This document shows, one piece after another, positions 23,955 to 31,762 of a stretch of DNA of 36,395 bases (position 1 is its first letter; the number at the start of each line of letters is the position of its first letter). Origin of the DNA: DASVDK01 sp036381125 [NCBI: Thermodesulfobacteriota bacterium] (lineage in GTDB: Bacteria; DASVDK01); assembly GCA_036381125.1 (NCBI GenBank), contig DASVDK010000237.1, positions 1 to 36,395 on the forward strand, given 5' to 3'. Both the position numbers and the translations under genes were made by a program. The notes under the pieces are model-generated. The model saw nothing but the letters and a program-made list of their open reading frames with translations. It was not told the origin of the DNA and ran no database searches.

Positions 23955-24757
23955 CCGATCGGCTGTGGCGGGCCGCGGGAGGCCTCTACGCCCTCGCCGT
24001 GGCCGGGGCGCTCGTCTCGGTGCTCGGCTTCGCCCTGGCCGTGTCCTTCAACCCCTCGACGGTCATCGGGCTGCCGACCTCCGGCCTGTCGCTGCGGTGG
24101 TACCGGGAGTTCTTCGCGAGCCCGGTCTGGCGCCAGGGGGTCGGCAACAGCGTCCTGGTCGCGGCGCTCTCGACGGCGCTCGCGCTGGTCGTCGGCGGCG
24201 CATCGGCCCTGGCCGCCGACCGGGCGTCGCGCCGTCGCGCGGCGCTCCTCGAGGCGTCGCTCGTGGCGCCGCTCCTCACCCCGGGCATCGCGCTCGCGCT
24301 CGGGCTGCTGGTCTTCTTCCGGTGGCTCGGGATCTCCGGCACCTACTGGGCGCTCGCGCTGGGCCACGCGCTCATCTCGACGCCGGTCGTCTTCCTCGTC
24401 CTGCGCAGCACCCTCGCCGGGATCGACCCCCGCCTCGAGGAGGCGGCGCGCGGCCTCGGCGCGAGCCCCTGGCGCGCGCGCGCCGCGGTGACGCTGCCGC
24501 TCGCGCTGCCGGGCGTCGCGGTTGCCGCGATCTTCGCGATCATCCTCTCCATCGGCGAGGTCGTCATCTCGCTCCTGGTCTCCACGCCGACGACCCAGAC
24601 GCTCTCGAAGGTCATCTGGCCGAACCTGCAGTACGAGCTGACCCCGATCGTGGCGGCCGCCTCCGGCGTCCTCCTGCTGGCCGCCGGGCTCCTCATCGGG
24701 GTGGCGGCGCGACTGGTCCGCCTCGACCGGCTGGCGGTCGTGCTGAGGGGGCGATGA
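23951..24757 (+). CDS. ABC transporter permease (PotC-like)
   Basis: 268-residue inner-membrane permease with six helices. It has the PotC-type start (ALAVSFNPSTVIGLPTSGLS, then LRWYREFFASPVW) and an EAA loop (EAARGLGASPWRARAAVTLPLALPGVA). GTG 23951 overlaps the previous stop by 4 bp, and its own stop overlaps the next start (ATGA), so transport and the downstream enzymes are translated as one coupled unit. Substrate follows that of the binding protein and is unknown. Confidence 0.91.
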   Translation: MTDRLWRAAGGLYALAVAGALVSVLGFALAVSFNPSTVIGLPTSGLSLRWYREFFASPVWRQGVGNSVLVAALSTALALVVGGASALAADRASRRRAALLEASLVAPLLTPGIALALGLLVFFRWLGISGTYWALALGHALISTPVVFLVLRSTLAGIDPRLEEAARGLGASPWRARAAVTLPLALPGVAVAAIFAIILSIGEVVISLLVSTPTTQTLSKVIWPNLQYELTPIVAAASGVLLLAAGLLIGVAARLVRLDRLAVVLRGR

Positions 24758-26238
24758 CCGAGCCTCGCTGGTTCAAGGGGGTGTGGGACGGCGCCCTCAA
24801 CCCCTGCTACACCATCGCCGGCTACAACCGGATCGAGGGCGAGGTGCACGGCGCCGTCCGCCGGATCGCGGTCTGGGTCTTCGAGGACGAGCGCTTCATC
24901 CTGGCCTACGACCAGCGCGACATGTACCACGTGGGCGCGGCGTTCGTCGGCCGCTTCCTTCGCGATCCGGCCCATCTCGCCCGCACCTGGCGGGCGGTGC
25001 GGCGGCTCGAGGGGGAAATCGCGCGCCTCGGCGGCCTCGCGGCGGCGGAGGTCGGCCGCGAGCCGCCGGAGCCGGCGGCACGCGCGCGGCTCGCCGCGGT
25101 GCACGACCGGCTCCACGCCGCGTTCGCCGAGCTGTTCGGCTGGGCCTCCCTCTGCGAGCCGTGCGGGCTCGTCCTGCAACGGGACCTGGCGGAGCGCTGC
25201 GCGGCGCACTTCGGCCGCGAGACCGGTCCGGTCTACCAGGCGCGTCTCACGGCGCCGACCTTCGTCTCCTGGGCGAGGCGGGAGGCCTTCGCTCGCCGCC
25301 GGCTTGCCGCGGCGCTCCACGCCCTCCCGCGCGGGGCGCGGCGGCTCGACCGGCTCCCCGCGGGCCTGGCCCGCGCGCTCGCGCGCCACGCGACCCGCTT
25401 CGGCTTCCTCGGCCACAACTACCTCGAGGCGCGGCCGGCCGGGGCGGCGTCGATCCTGCGGGCGATCCTCGCAGATGAACGGGGCGGAACGCCCCCGTCG
25501 CCCGGTCCCTCGCCGGCGGCCCAGGCTCGACAGGCCGCGCGCGACCGCGCCCGCCTCCTCGCGGCCCATCGCGTCCCCGCGGACACCGCCCGCCGCATCG
25601 CGCTCCTCGACGACCTCTCGCGCCTGCAGGACGAGCGCAAGCGGCTCGTCCTCATCGCGATGGGCCATCTCGACGCCCTCCTCCGGCATACCGCCCGGCT
25701 GGCCGGCGAGCCGCTCGCGCGGATGCGGGTCTGGCTGCCCGACGAGGCCTCGGCGTTCCTTCGATCCGGTCTCCGCCCGTCGGCGGACCGGGTCGCCGCG
25801 CGCCTCGGCGCCGCGGCGGTCGTGACGCGGAGCGGCGTGTGCCGGCTCGTCGAGGACCCGGCAGCCGTCGCACGCTGGCGCGACCGGGTGACGCACGTGC
25901 CGGCCTCGCTCGACGGCCGTCTCGCGGGGACCGTCGCCTCGCGCGGGGTCGCCGCCGGACCGGCCCGCGTGCTCCTCACGGCCCGCGACGCGGGCCGCGT
26001 GCGGCGGGGCGACGTGCTCGTGGCCGGCAACACGACGCCCGACTACATGCCGGCGCTGCGGCGCGCCGCCGCGGTCGTGACCGAGAAGGGGGGCATGACC
26101 TCGCACGCCGCGCTCATCGCCCGCGAGCTGGGGATCCCCTGCCTCGTCGGCGTTGCGCAGGTGACGCGGCGGGTGCCGGACGGCGCGCGCCTTCGGGTGG
26201 ACGCCGACCGCGGCGTCGCCGTGGTGGAGCACCCGTGA
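24754..26238 (+). CDS. PEP-synthase-like phosphohistidine (mobile/swivel domain) protein
   Basis: 494-residue protein. The last ~100 residues are a PEP-utilizers mobile domain (PF00391) with the phospho-accepting His451 in TEKGGMTSHAALIARELGIP, preceded by AGNTTPDYMPALRRAAAVV. The first ~390 residues (WFKGVWDGALNPCYTIAGYNRI, then a mostly helical stretch with LCEPCG) match no domain I recognise and probably bind the acceptor substrate, as the middle part of rifampin phosphotransferase or phenylphosphate synthase does. The C-terminal PEP/pyruvate barrel of PEP synthase is absent. It is coupled to the transporter upstream (ATGA) and the ATP-grasp partner downstream (GTGA). Inferred: histidine-relay phosphorylation of an imported compound. 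Confidence 0.82.
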   Translation: MTEPRWFKGVWDGALNPCYTIAGYNRIEGEVHGAVRRIAVWVFEDERFILAYDQRDMYHVGAAFVGRFLRDPAHLARTWRAVRRLEGEIARLGGLAAAEVGREPPEPAARARLAAVHDRLHAAFAELFGWASLCEPCGLVLQRDLAERCAAHFGRETGPVYQARLTAPTFVSWARREAFARRRLAAALHALPRGARRLDRLPAGLARALARHATRFGFLGHNYLEARPAGAASILRAILADERGGTPPSPGPSPAAQARQAARDRARLLAAHRVPADTARRIALLDDLSRLQDERKRLVLIAMGHLDALLRHTARLAGEPLARMRVWLPDEASAFLRSGLRPSADRVAARLGAAAVVTRSGVCRLVEDPAAVARWRDRVTHVPASLDGRLAGTVASRGVAAGPARVLLTARDAGRVRRGDVLVAGNTTPDYMPALRRAAAVVTEKGGMTSHAALIARELGIPCLVGVAQVTRRVPDGARLRVDADRGVAVVEHP

Positions 26239-27053
26239 CGTGGGTGATCGACCTCGGCGACCGGGCCGCGCTCGATCCCGCCGTGGCCGGCGGCAAGGGG
26301 GCCGGTCTCGCCCGGCTCGCGCGGGCCTCGCTCCCGACGTTGCCCGGCGCCGTCGTGACGACCGCCGCGTTCCGGGCCGCCGGCGGACGGGCGCCGGGGC
26401 GCCTCCCCGGCCTCGCCGCAGCCGTCCGCGCGCACCTCGCCCGCATGGGGCCCGGGCCCTTCGCCGTGCGGAGCAGCGCCCCGGCCGAGGACGGACGCGA
26501 GGCCTCCTGGGCCGGCGTCCTCGACACGCGGCTCGGCGTGCCGGCAACCGGCGTGCTCCGGGCGATCGGCGCGGTCTGGCGGTCGGCGCGCGGCGCACGC
26601 GCACGCGTCTACGCGGGGAGGCGAGCCCTCGAGCTGGCCGTGGTGATCCAGCCGCTCGCGGCGGCGGCCGCCGCCGGCACCTGCTTCACGGCCTCGCCGG
26701 GGGGCGCGCGCACGCCGCTCGTCGTGGTCGAGGCGCTGGCCGGGCTCGGCGCGCCGCTGGCCGGCGGCACGCTCACCCCGGATCGCTACCTGGTGGACCG
26801 CGCGACCGGGATCGTCCTCGACGCGCGCCCCTGCGCGCAGCCCTGGCGCCTGGCGCCCGTCCGGCGCGGCCTCGTCCGGGTCCGGCTCGGCCGCGCGGAG
26901 GCGGCGGCGCCGAAGCTGCCGCTCCCCGTCGTGCGGCGCATCGCCCGGCTCGCCCTGAGGGTCGAGCGCCGCCTCGGCGGCCCGCAGGACGTGGAGTGGG
27001 TGTGGGACGGCACGGGCGTCGCGCTCGTGCAGGCGCGGCCGCTCACCGGGTGA
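26235..27053 (+). CDS. PEP/pyruvate-binding (PPDK_N-type ATP-grasp) subunit
   Basis: 272-residue stand-alone nucleotide-binding domain of PEP synthase/pyruvate phosphate dikinase (PF01326). Key signatures are AGGKGAGLARL (Lys21), PFAVRSSAPAEDGREASWAG, VVIQPL, and the C-terminal DVEWVWDGTGVALVQARPLTG that ends this domain in full-length enzymes. It is shorter than the usual 330-350 residues. It should phosphorylate His451 of the preceding protein from ATP, giving a two-subunit dikinase-like enzyme with the domain order reversed relative to PEP synthase. A split of this sort is known from phenylphosphate synthase. GTG overlaps the upstream stop by 4 bp. Confidence 0.85.
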   Translation: MTWVIDLGDRAALDPAVAGGKGAGLARLARASLPTLPGAVVTTAAFRAAGGRAPGRLPGLAAAVRAHLARMGPGPFAVRSSAPAEDGREASWAGVLDTRLGVPATGVLRAIGAVWRSARGARARVYAGRRALELAVVIQPLAAAAAAGTCFTASPGGARTPLVVVEALAGLGAPLAGGTLTPDRYLVDRATGIVLDARPCAQPWRLAPVRRGLVRVRLGRAEAAAPKLPLPVVRRIARLALRVERRLGGPQDVEWVWDGTGVALVQARPLTG

Positions 27054-27078
27054 CGAGGCGCCCCCGCCGCCGGCGCGG

Positions 27079-27084
27079 CATACT
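27079..27084 (+). promoter_or_regulatory. -10-like box (CATACT) before the radical SAM gene
   Basis: CATACT ends 9 nt before ATG 27094 in the 40-bp gap after the ATP-grasp gene. It fits the recurrent start-proximal -10 pattern of this window and may give a short-leader or leaderless internal transcript; GAAGGG between could also be a ribosome site. Confidence 0.4.
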
Positions 27085-27093
27085 GAAGGGACC

Positions 27094-27948
27094 ATGAGCA
27101 CCGACACGGCCCAGGCGAGCGCCGTCGAGAAGCGCAGGCGCCCCGAGCTCGGGGTGGTCATCGACGGCCGGGTGAAGGAGCTGCTCCTCTACCCGGGGAA
27201 CTTCTGCAACCGCGACTGCGCGTTCTGCACGGTCCTCGGCAGCCCGGCGGGGTGGTACCACCCCCTCGCCGCCGCGCACCTCGACCAGGCGCTGGCGCTC
27301 GTGCACCTCGGGCCCGAGGGCGCGGTCAAGTTCTACGGCGGCGAGCCGACGCTCGACGTCGAGAACATGACCTGGGCCATCGGGTACCTGCGCGAGCGCG
27401 GGTTCCAGGGGAGCTTCACCGTCTTCTCGAACGGCATCCGCGACCGCGCGCTGGTGGCGATCGTCGAGTCCGATCCGCTCCGGCGCGTCAGGGTCGCCCT
27501 GAACTACTCCATCTGGACCGGCGACGGTGCGCCGCCGATCCCGGCCGCCGCACGCGAGCGGCTCGAGGCGTACGCGCGCGCGCACCCCGGCGTCGTCACC
27601 GTCGGCTACGCCGACATCATGGACATGGGGGGCGGGCTCGCCGGCTTCGACGGCAGGCGGCAGGAGCTGCAGGAGACCTTCCACGACGACTGCGGCCGGT
27701 GCTACCCGGTGGTCACGACGAAGGGGCGGGTGCACGCCTGCCCGTTCGCGGTGGAGATCGACGACCCCCACTTCCGGCTGGGCGAGGTGCCGGGCGACGC
27801 CCGCCGGACCGTGCGCAACTTCGAGGCCTTCTTCCGCTGGATCGACGACGCGCTCCTGCCGTACGCGCGCGCCCGCGCGATGCAGCCCTGCACCGTCTGC
27901 CGCACGCGGCTCGGTGAGCTGCCGATGCCGGCCTTCGAGGTCGAGTGA
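27094..27948 (+). CDS. Radical SAM protein with SPASM-like C-terminal cysteines
   Basis: 284-residue radical SAM enzyme. The [4Fe-4S]/SAM motif CxxxCxxC is Cys38, Cys42, Cys45 (GNFCNRDCAFCTV), followed by VKFYGGEPTLDVENM, the GGEP SAM-binding motif. The C-terminal third has five further Cys (200, 203, 216, 266, 269: CGRC, HACPFA, PCTVC) that could hold an auxiliary cluster, as in SPASM/twitch enzymes that modify peptides or proteins. No precursor peptide gene is evident nearby. It lies 40 bp after the dikinase-like pair and is coupled to the acetyltransferase (GTGA). Substrate unknown. Confidence 0.87.
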   Translation: MSTDTAQASAVEKRRRPELGVVIDGRVKELLLYPGNFCNRDCAFCTVLGSPAGWYHPLAAAHLDQALALVHLGPEGAVKFYGGEPTLDVENMTWAIGYLRERGFQGSFTVFSNGIRDRALVAIVESDPLRRVRVALNYSIWTGDGAPPIPAAARERLEAYARAHPGVVTVGYADIMDMGGGLAGFDGRRQELQETFHDDCGRCYPVVTTKGRVHACPFAVEIDDPHFRLGEVPGDARRTVRNFEAFFRWIDDALLPYARARAMQPCTVCRTRLGELPMPAFEVE

Positions 27949-28409
27949 TCACCATCGGTCCGGCGCGTGAACCCGAGCGGGTCGTGGTGGCGCGTCTGCT
28001 CGTCGAGGCCGGCCTGCCGCCGGACGGCCTCGAGCGCACGTGGCTGCTCGTGGCGCGCGACGACCCGGCCGAGACGGCGGCCGGCAAGCCGACCGGCGAG
28101 GGCGAGGTCGTCGGCGCCGTCGGCCTCGAGGCCCATCCCCCTGCCGGCGTGCTCCGCTCGCTCGTCGTCGCCCCGGCCTACCGCGGGGCGGGGACCGCCA
28201 CGGCGCTGGTGGCCCGCCTCCTCGAGGCGGCCGATGCCCGCGGCGTGAGCGACCTCTGGCTCCTCACCACGACCGCGGCCCCCTTCTTCGCGCGGCTCGG
28301 CTTCGCGCCGGCCGACCGGGAGTCCGCGCCGCCGGGCGTCCGCGACTCGATCGAGTTCCGCAGCGCCTGCCCGACCACCGCCGCCTGCCTGAGGCTGTCG
28401 CTGACCTGA
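27945..28409 (+). CDS. GNAT acetyltransferase, ArsN2-like
   Basis: 154-residue GNAT-family N-acetyltransferase. The acetyl-CoA motif A is LRSLVVAPAYRGAGTATALV, followed by WLLTTTAAPFFARLGFAPADRESAPPGV. The whole pattern, including the C-terminal RSACPTTAACLRL with two Cys, resembles ArsN2-type proteins often encoded beside arsenic genes, although no ars gene is present here. GTG overlaps the radical SAM stop by 4 bp. Arsenic-related function is therefore only a family-level suggestion. Confidence 0.84.
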   Translation: MITIGPAREPERVVVARLLVEAGLPPDGLERTWLLVARDDPAETAAGKPTGEGEVVGAVGLEAHPPAGVLRSLVVAPAYRGAGTATALVARLLEAADARGVSDLWLLTTTAAPFFARLGFAPADRESAPPGVRDSIEFRSACPTTAACLRLSLT

Positions 28410-28421
28410 CGCGCCCCCACG

Positions 28422-28874
28422 CTACTCGGCGGCGTAGCCGAGCCGCTGCGAGAGGCGTCCCGCCGCCTGCTCGAGGCGAGGGACGAGGTCGGCGACCAGC
28501 CGTCGGTCGGTGAGCCGGCTCGCCGGCCCCGACAGGCTGATGGCCCCCACGACGCGGCGCGCGTAGTCTCGCACCGGGGCCGCGACGCAGCGCACGTCCG
28601 GCGCGTACTCGCCGTCGTCGAGCGCGTGGCCGCGCGAGGCGATCGCCGGCAGGCGCGAGGCGAGGGCCCGCGGGTCGCGGATGGTCAGCGCGGTCTCGGC
28701 CGCGAGCGCGTCGAGGACCGGCCGCGCCTGGCGTGCGTGGACGACCGCCCTGTCGATCGCGGGGAGTGCAGGAGGGGTGCCAGCGGCGCCGTCCCGCCGG
28801 CAGCCGCTCCGGTCGCCGGAATCCGCGGTGTTGGCTCGCCAGGCAACCGCGCCTGCCGCACGAACGGGCAGCAT
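28422..28874 (-). pseudogene. 5'-truncated IclR-family regulator remnant
   Basis: The last ~95 residues are the C-terminal effector-binding domain of IclR regulators: TIRDPRALASRLPAIASRG, then DDGEYAPDVRCVAAPVRDY, VVGAISLSGPASRL and the end helix SQRLGY. The winged-helix N-terminal half (about 150 residues) is missing; the sequence before DRAVVHARQARPVLDAL has no homology-like features. No ribosome site supports the 28874 start. It is probably a decayed gene. Its stop lies 12 nt from the convergent acetyltransferase stop. Confidence 0.65.
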
Positions 28875-29212
28875 ACACCGGCCGCCTGCTCACGGGGTGG
28901 GCAGGGTTCCGACCGATGCCGGAGCCGGCGCGTAGCCCTCGCCGGGTCGGGACCGGCGGAGGCCGGGTCGCGTTTACCCGCATCTGGAGCGGTCAGATCG
29001 CAATCCGCCCTTTACAATGCGCGTCGGATCGGTTAATTCATTGTCCGAGCGTGTCAACGCACTCGGGCCCGCCCGACGCGCGAGTTTCCGGGAACAGACC
29101 ACTGGCTCCGAAGACGGGCTCACGGCGGCAGACACCCGCGGCCGGTCGGTTCTGGCTGTGGCGTACCGCCGGCACGCGGTAGACGGACCTTATTACGGGA
29201 GACGGAGGATCC
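28875..29212 (+). promoter_or_regulatory. Upstream region of the HU gene, with TTTACA/TAATTC candidate promoter
   Basis: The 338-bp gap has no convincing gene and is more AT-rich than its surroundings. At 29011-29016 TTTACA is followed after 17 bp by TAATTC (29034-29039), a reasonable -35 with a weak -10, about 170 nt before the start. Closer in, TTATTA near 29190 precedes the ribosome site GGAGG and ATG 29213. The exact promoter is uncertain. Confidence 0.35.
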
Positions 29213-29500
29213 ATGGCCAAAGCGATGACGAAGTCGCAGATCGTGGCGCATCTGGCGGAGAAGGTCGACATTCCGAAGAAGACCGCCTCGATGCTGCTCG
29301 AGGAGCAGGCGGCGCTTGCGGCGAAGCAGGCCCCGAACGGGTTCACCATCCCGGGCATCGGCAAGCTCGTGCTCGTGAACCGCAAGGCGCGGATGGGGCG
29401 CAACCCGCAGACCGGCGCGGCCATCAAGATCCCGGCGAAGCGCGTGGTGCGCTTCCGCGTCGCCAAGGCGATGAAGGACGCGATCCTCAAGAAGAGGTAG
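29213..29500 (+). CDS. HU/IHF-family DNA-binding protein
   Basis: 95-residue histone-like protein. The N-terminal helices are MTKSQIVAHLAEKVDIPKKT, followed by GFTIPGIGKLVLVNRKARMG and RNPQTGAAIKIPAKRVVRFRV, the beta-arm with the DNA-intercalating Pro (RNPQTG). It bends and compacts DNA as a dimer in the nucleoid. GGAGG lies 7 nt before ATG 29213. It is followed by two strong hairpins. Monocistronic. Which of HU or IHF it equals cannot be told. Confidence 0.94.
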   Translation: MAKAMTKSQIVAHLAEKVDIPKKTASMLLEEQAALAAKQAPNGFTIPGIGKLVLVNRKARMGRNPQTGAAIKIPAKRVVRFRVAKAMKDAILKKR

Positions 29501-29510
29501 TCCGGGCGGC

Positions 29511-29531
29511 GGATCCCCTCGGCGGGGATCC
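29511..29531 (+). terminator. Hairpin after the HU gene
   Basis: GGATCCCC (29511-29518), loop TCGGC, GGGGATCC (29524-29531): a perfect 8-bp stem 10 nt after the HU stop. There is no U tract, so it acts as an mRNA-end stabiliser or Rho-independent-like pause rather than a textbook terminator. Confidence 0.45.
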
Positions 29532-29542
29532 CGGAGGCTTCT

Positions 29543-29578
29543 CGACGGGCCGTGCGGCACCTGCCGCGCGGCCCGTCG
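29543..29578 (+). terminator. Strong terminator-like hairpin after the HU gene
   Basis: CGACGGGCCG and CGGCCCGTCG form a 10-bp stem (29543-29552 with 29569-29578), with further TGCGGC/GCCGCG-type pairing inside and an ACCT loop, followed by CGTTTGGGGG. The short T run makes it the likeliest transcription end for HU. Confidence 0.55.
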
Positions 29579-29583
29579 CGTTT

Positions 29584-29610
29584 GGGGGAGCAGGCCTTTC
29601 CGTTTTCCAT
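29584..29610. repeat. Distant copy of the 25-bp repeat
   Basis: GCAGGCCTTTCCGTTTTCCA, preceded by GGGGA, matches the tandem units at 15041-15095 with one small insertion (GGGGAGCAGG versus GGGGTCAGG). It begins right after the HU terminator hairpin, a common landing spot for REP-like sequences. Confidence 0.75.
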
Positions 29611-29823
29611 CGGCTCTCGTCCCGGCGCGCCGCCCACGCACCGGCGTCACGGCGCTCCGGCCTCCGGCCGGGCCCCGCTTCGCGGGGCGCGCTCCCGCTC
29701 CGGTGCCCGCGTGCCGCCCGGGGACCCGCGTCACGGTGCTCGGGCCTGCGGCCCGGGGCCGCTCGCGCGGCCCGCGTTCACGCGACGGAGGCTGCGGGCC
29801 CCGCTTCGCGGGGCGCTTTCCCG

Positions 29824-30909
29824 CTACCTGCCTGCGAGTCCGAGGAAGGTGGCCAGCGCCGCTCTGGCCGTGCCGAGCGGCGCGACCGGCGCCCACTCGC
29901 CCGACTGATGCGCCTGCGACGGCTCGCCCGGCCCGTAGTTCACCGCGGGGATCCCGGCCTGCCCGAGTCGGGCCACGTCGGTCCAGGCCTGCTTGGGCGC
30001 CACCGGCGCGCCGGTGATCTCGAGGAAGCGCGCGAGCACCGGATGGTCGCGCACCACGGGTCCGGGCGGCGCCTCGTCGACGAAGGCCACCTCCGCCTCG
30101 CTCCCGACGATCGCGAGCACGTCGGCCCGTGCCGCGTCGATCCGCTTGTCCGGGGCGAAACGGTAGTTCACGTTCAGCTCGAAGAAGTCGGGGACGACGT
30201 TGCGCACCGCGTGGGAGCGCGCCGTCGTGACGCTCATCACCTCGCGGAACGTGAGGCCCTGGATCGTCACGTCGCGCGGCGTCCGTGCCGCGATGCGCGA
30301 GAGGAAGGGCGCGGCCTTGTGGATGGCGTTCTCCCCCTCCCAGGGCCGCGCGCTGTGCGCCGCCCGGCCGGTGAAGCGCACGCGCGCGTGCAGGGCGCCG
30401 AGGCAGCCGACCTGCACCTCGCCCCCGGTCGGCTCGAGGCAGAAGGCGAAGTCGACGCCCGCGAGCAGCCGGGAGCGCTCGAGCACGGGGCCGAGCCCGC
30501 TCTCGGCGTACGGTCCCTCCTCGCGATCGTAGAAGACGGCGACGAGCGCCGGCCCCGGCGTCCTCGAGGCCGCCGCCTCGGCCAGGAGCGCGAGCATCAC
30601 GGCGAGGCCGCCCTTCATGTCGCTCGCGCCGCAGCCGTAGAGACGGTCGCCGTCGAGCCGAACCGGATCGGCGACGTGGCCGGCAACGGTGTCGAGGTGC
30701 CCGAAGAGCGCGACGGCACCGGACCCGCCCGGTCGGTCCACCCGCGCCACGACGTTGTGACCGATCCGCTCGCGGCGCACGGCCGGGCCGAGCGCGGCGA
30801 CCCGCGCCTCGACCAGATCGGCGAGCGGGCCTTCCTGCCCGATCGGGCTCGGGACCGCCACCAGCTCGAGCGCCAGCTCCGCGAGCGGCGAGCGCGCGCC
30901 GGCCCTCAC
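29824..30909 (-). CDS. dapE: Succinyl-diaminopimelate desuccinylase
   Basis: 361-residue M20-family metallohydrolase that removes succinate from N-succinyl-LL-diaminopimelate in lysine and peptidoglycan synthesis. Metal ligands appear in LFGHLDTVAG, GCGASDMKGGLAVM and the catalytic EE of DREEGPYAESGL, then LEPTGGEVQVGCLG and the dimerisation domain (ARVRFTGRAAHSARPWEGENAI). GTG 30909 overlaps the dapD stop as GTGA, fixing the start. Third gene of dapC-dapD-dapE. It resembles the actinobacterial-type DapE more than the E. coli form (judged from motifs, inference). Confidence 0.93.
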   Translation of the reverse strand: MRAGARSPLAELALELVAVPSPIGQEGPLADLVEARVAALGPAVRRERIGHNVVARVDRPGGSGAVALFGHLDTVAGHVADPVRLDGDRLYGCGASDMKGGLAVMLALLAEAAASRTPGPALVAVFYDREEGPYAESGLGPVLERSRLLAGVDFAFCLEPTGGEVQVGCLGALHARVRFTGRAAHSARPWEGENAIHKAAPFLSRIAARTPRDVTIQGLTFREVMSVTTARSHAVRNVVPDFFELNVNYRFAPDKRIDAARADVLAIVGSEAEVAFVDEAPPGPVVRDHPVLARFLEITGAPVAPKQAWTDVARLGQAGIPAVNYGPGEPSQAHQSGEWAPVAPLGTARAALATFLGLAGR

Positions 30910-31730
30910 GCGGCGATCCCGAAGTCCCGCAGCGCCTGGTTGAGGGAGGTCTTCCGGTCGGTCGACGCGCTGCGCTGCCCGATGATGAGCGCGCACTGCA
31001 CGTTGAACGTGCCGGCCGGGTAGGTCTTGGGAATCGAGCCCGGCACGACGACCGACCTGGCCGGCACCCGGCCGCGGTAGGTGACCGGCTCCGGCCCGGT
31101 CACGTCCACGATGGGGGTCGAGCCGGTGATCGTCACGTTGGCCCCGAGGACCGCCTCCTCCTCCACGAGCACCCCTTCCACGACGATGCAGCGCGAGCCG
31201 ATGAAGCAGCCGTCCTCGACGATGACCGGACGCGCGCCCGGCGGCTCCAGCACGCCGCCGATGCCGACGCCGCCGGCGAGGTGGACGTTGCGGCCGATCT
31301 GCGCGCAGGAGCCGACCGTCGCCCAGGTGTCGACCATCGTGCCCGAGCCGACCCACGCGCCGATGTTCACGTAGGACGGCATGCAGACGACGCCCGACTC
31401 GAGGTACGCGCCGTAGCGCACGACGGCGGGCGGCACCACGCGGACGCCCCGCTCCGGGTAGCCGGTCTTGAGCGGGATCTTGTCGTGGTACTCGAAGGGG
31501 CCCACCTCGACGCGCGCCATGGGCCTGATGCGGAAGTAGAGCAGGATCGCCTGCTGGATCCAGGAACGGACCTGCCAGACGCCGTCCACCTTCTCGGCGA
31601 CGCGGAGCCGCCCCCGGTCGAGCGCGTCGACGACCGCCTCGACCACCTGCCGTCCCTCGGCCGACTCGAGCCGCCCGGGGTCCGCCTGGATCTCCTCGAT
31701 CGCGCGCTCGAGAAGCGCCACGTCACTCAT
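30906..31730 (-). CDS. dapD: 2,3,4,5-tetrahydropyridine-2,6-dicarboxylate N-succinyltransferase
   Basis: 274-residue left-handed beta-helix (hexapeptide repeat) acyltransferase that succinylates tetrahydrodipicolinate. Seen are the N-terminal helical domain (SDVALLERAIEEIQADPG, then WQVRSWIQQAILLYFRI), the substrate-binding RVVPPAVVRYGAYLESGVV and the coil repeats (SYVNIGAWVGSGTMVDTWAT, then VHLAGGVGIGGVLEP), with a C-terminal NVQCALIIG. ATG 31730 starts 32 nt after the dapC stop. Length and motifs match the family exactly. Confidence 0.95.
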   Translation of the reverse strand: MSDVALLERAIEEIQADPGRLESAEGRQVVEAVVDALDRGRLRVAEKVDGVWQVRSWIQQAILLYFRIRPMARVEVGPFEYHDKIPLKTGYPERGVRVVPPAVVRYGAYLESGVVCMPSYVNIGAWVGSGTMVDTWATVGSCAQIGRNVHLAGGVGIGGVLEPPGARPVIVEDGCFIGSRCIVVEGVLVEEEAVLGANVTITGSTPIVDVTGPEPVTYRGRVPARSVVVPGSIPKTYPAGTFNVQCALIIGQRSASTDRKTSLNQALRDFGIAA

Positions 31731-31762
31731 GATGTCCACCTCGGCGCCTCCCGGCGCCACGC

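Larger units (their letters stand above)
29501..29823. other. Hairpin- and repeat-rich intergenic block after HU
   Basis: 323 bp with no credible gene. It holds the HU 3' hairpins, the third copy of the 25-bp repeat, two identical GCCCCGC-TTC-GCGGGGC hairpins (29672-29688 and 29798-29814), and low-complexity GC-rich sequence with repeated GTCACGG and GCCTCCGGCC-like palindromes. The second GCCCCGC hairpin lies 9 nt past the dapE stop and might help end that transcript, though it lacks a T tract. Confidence 0.6.

Noticed and set aside
28875-29212. Possible small genes before HU
   Set aside because: The frames lack ribosome sites and have mixed composition; they read as non-coding promoter DNA.
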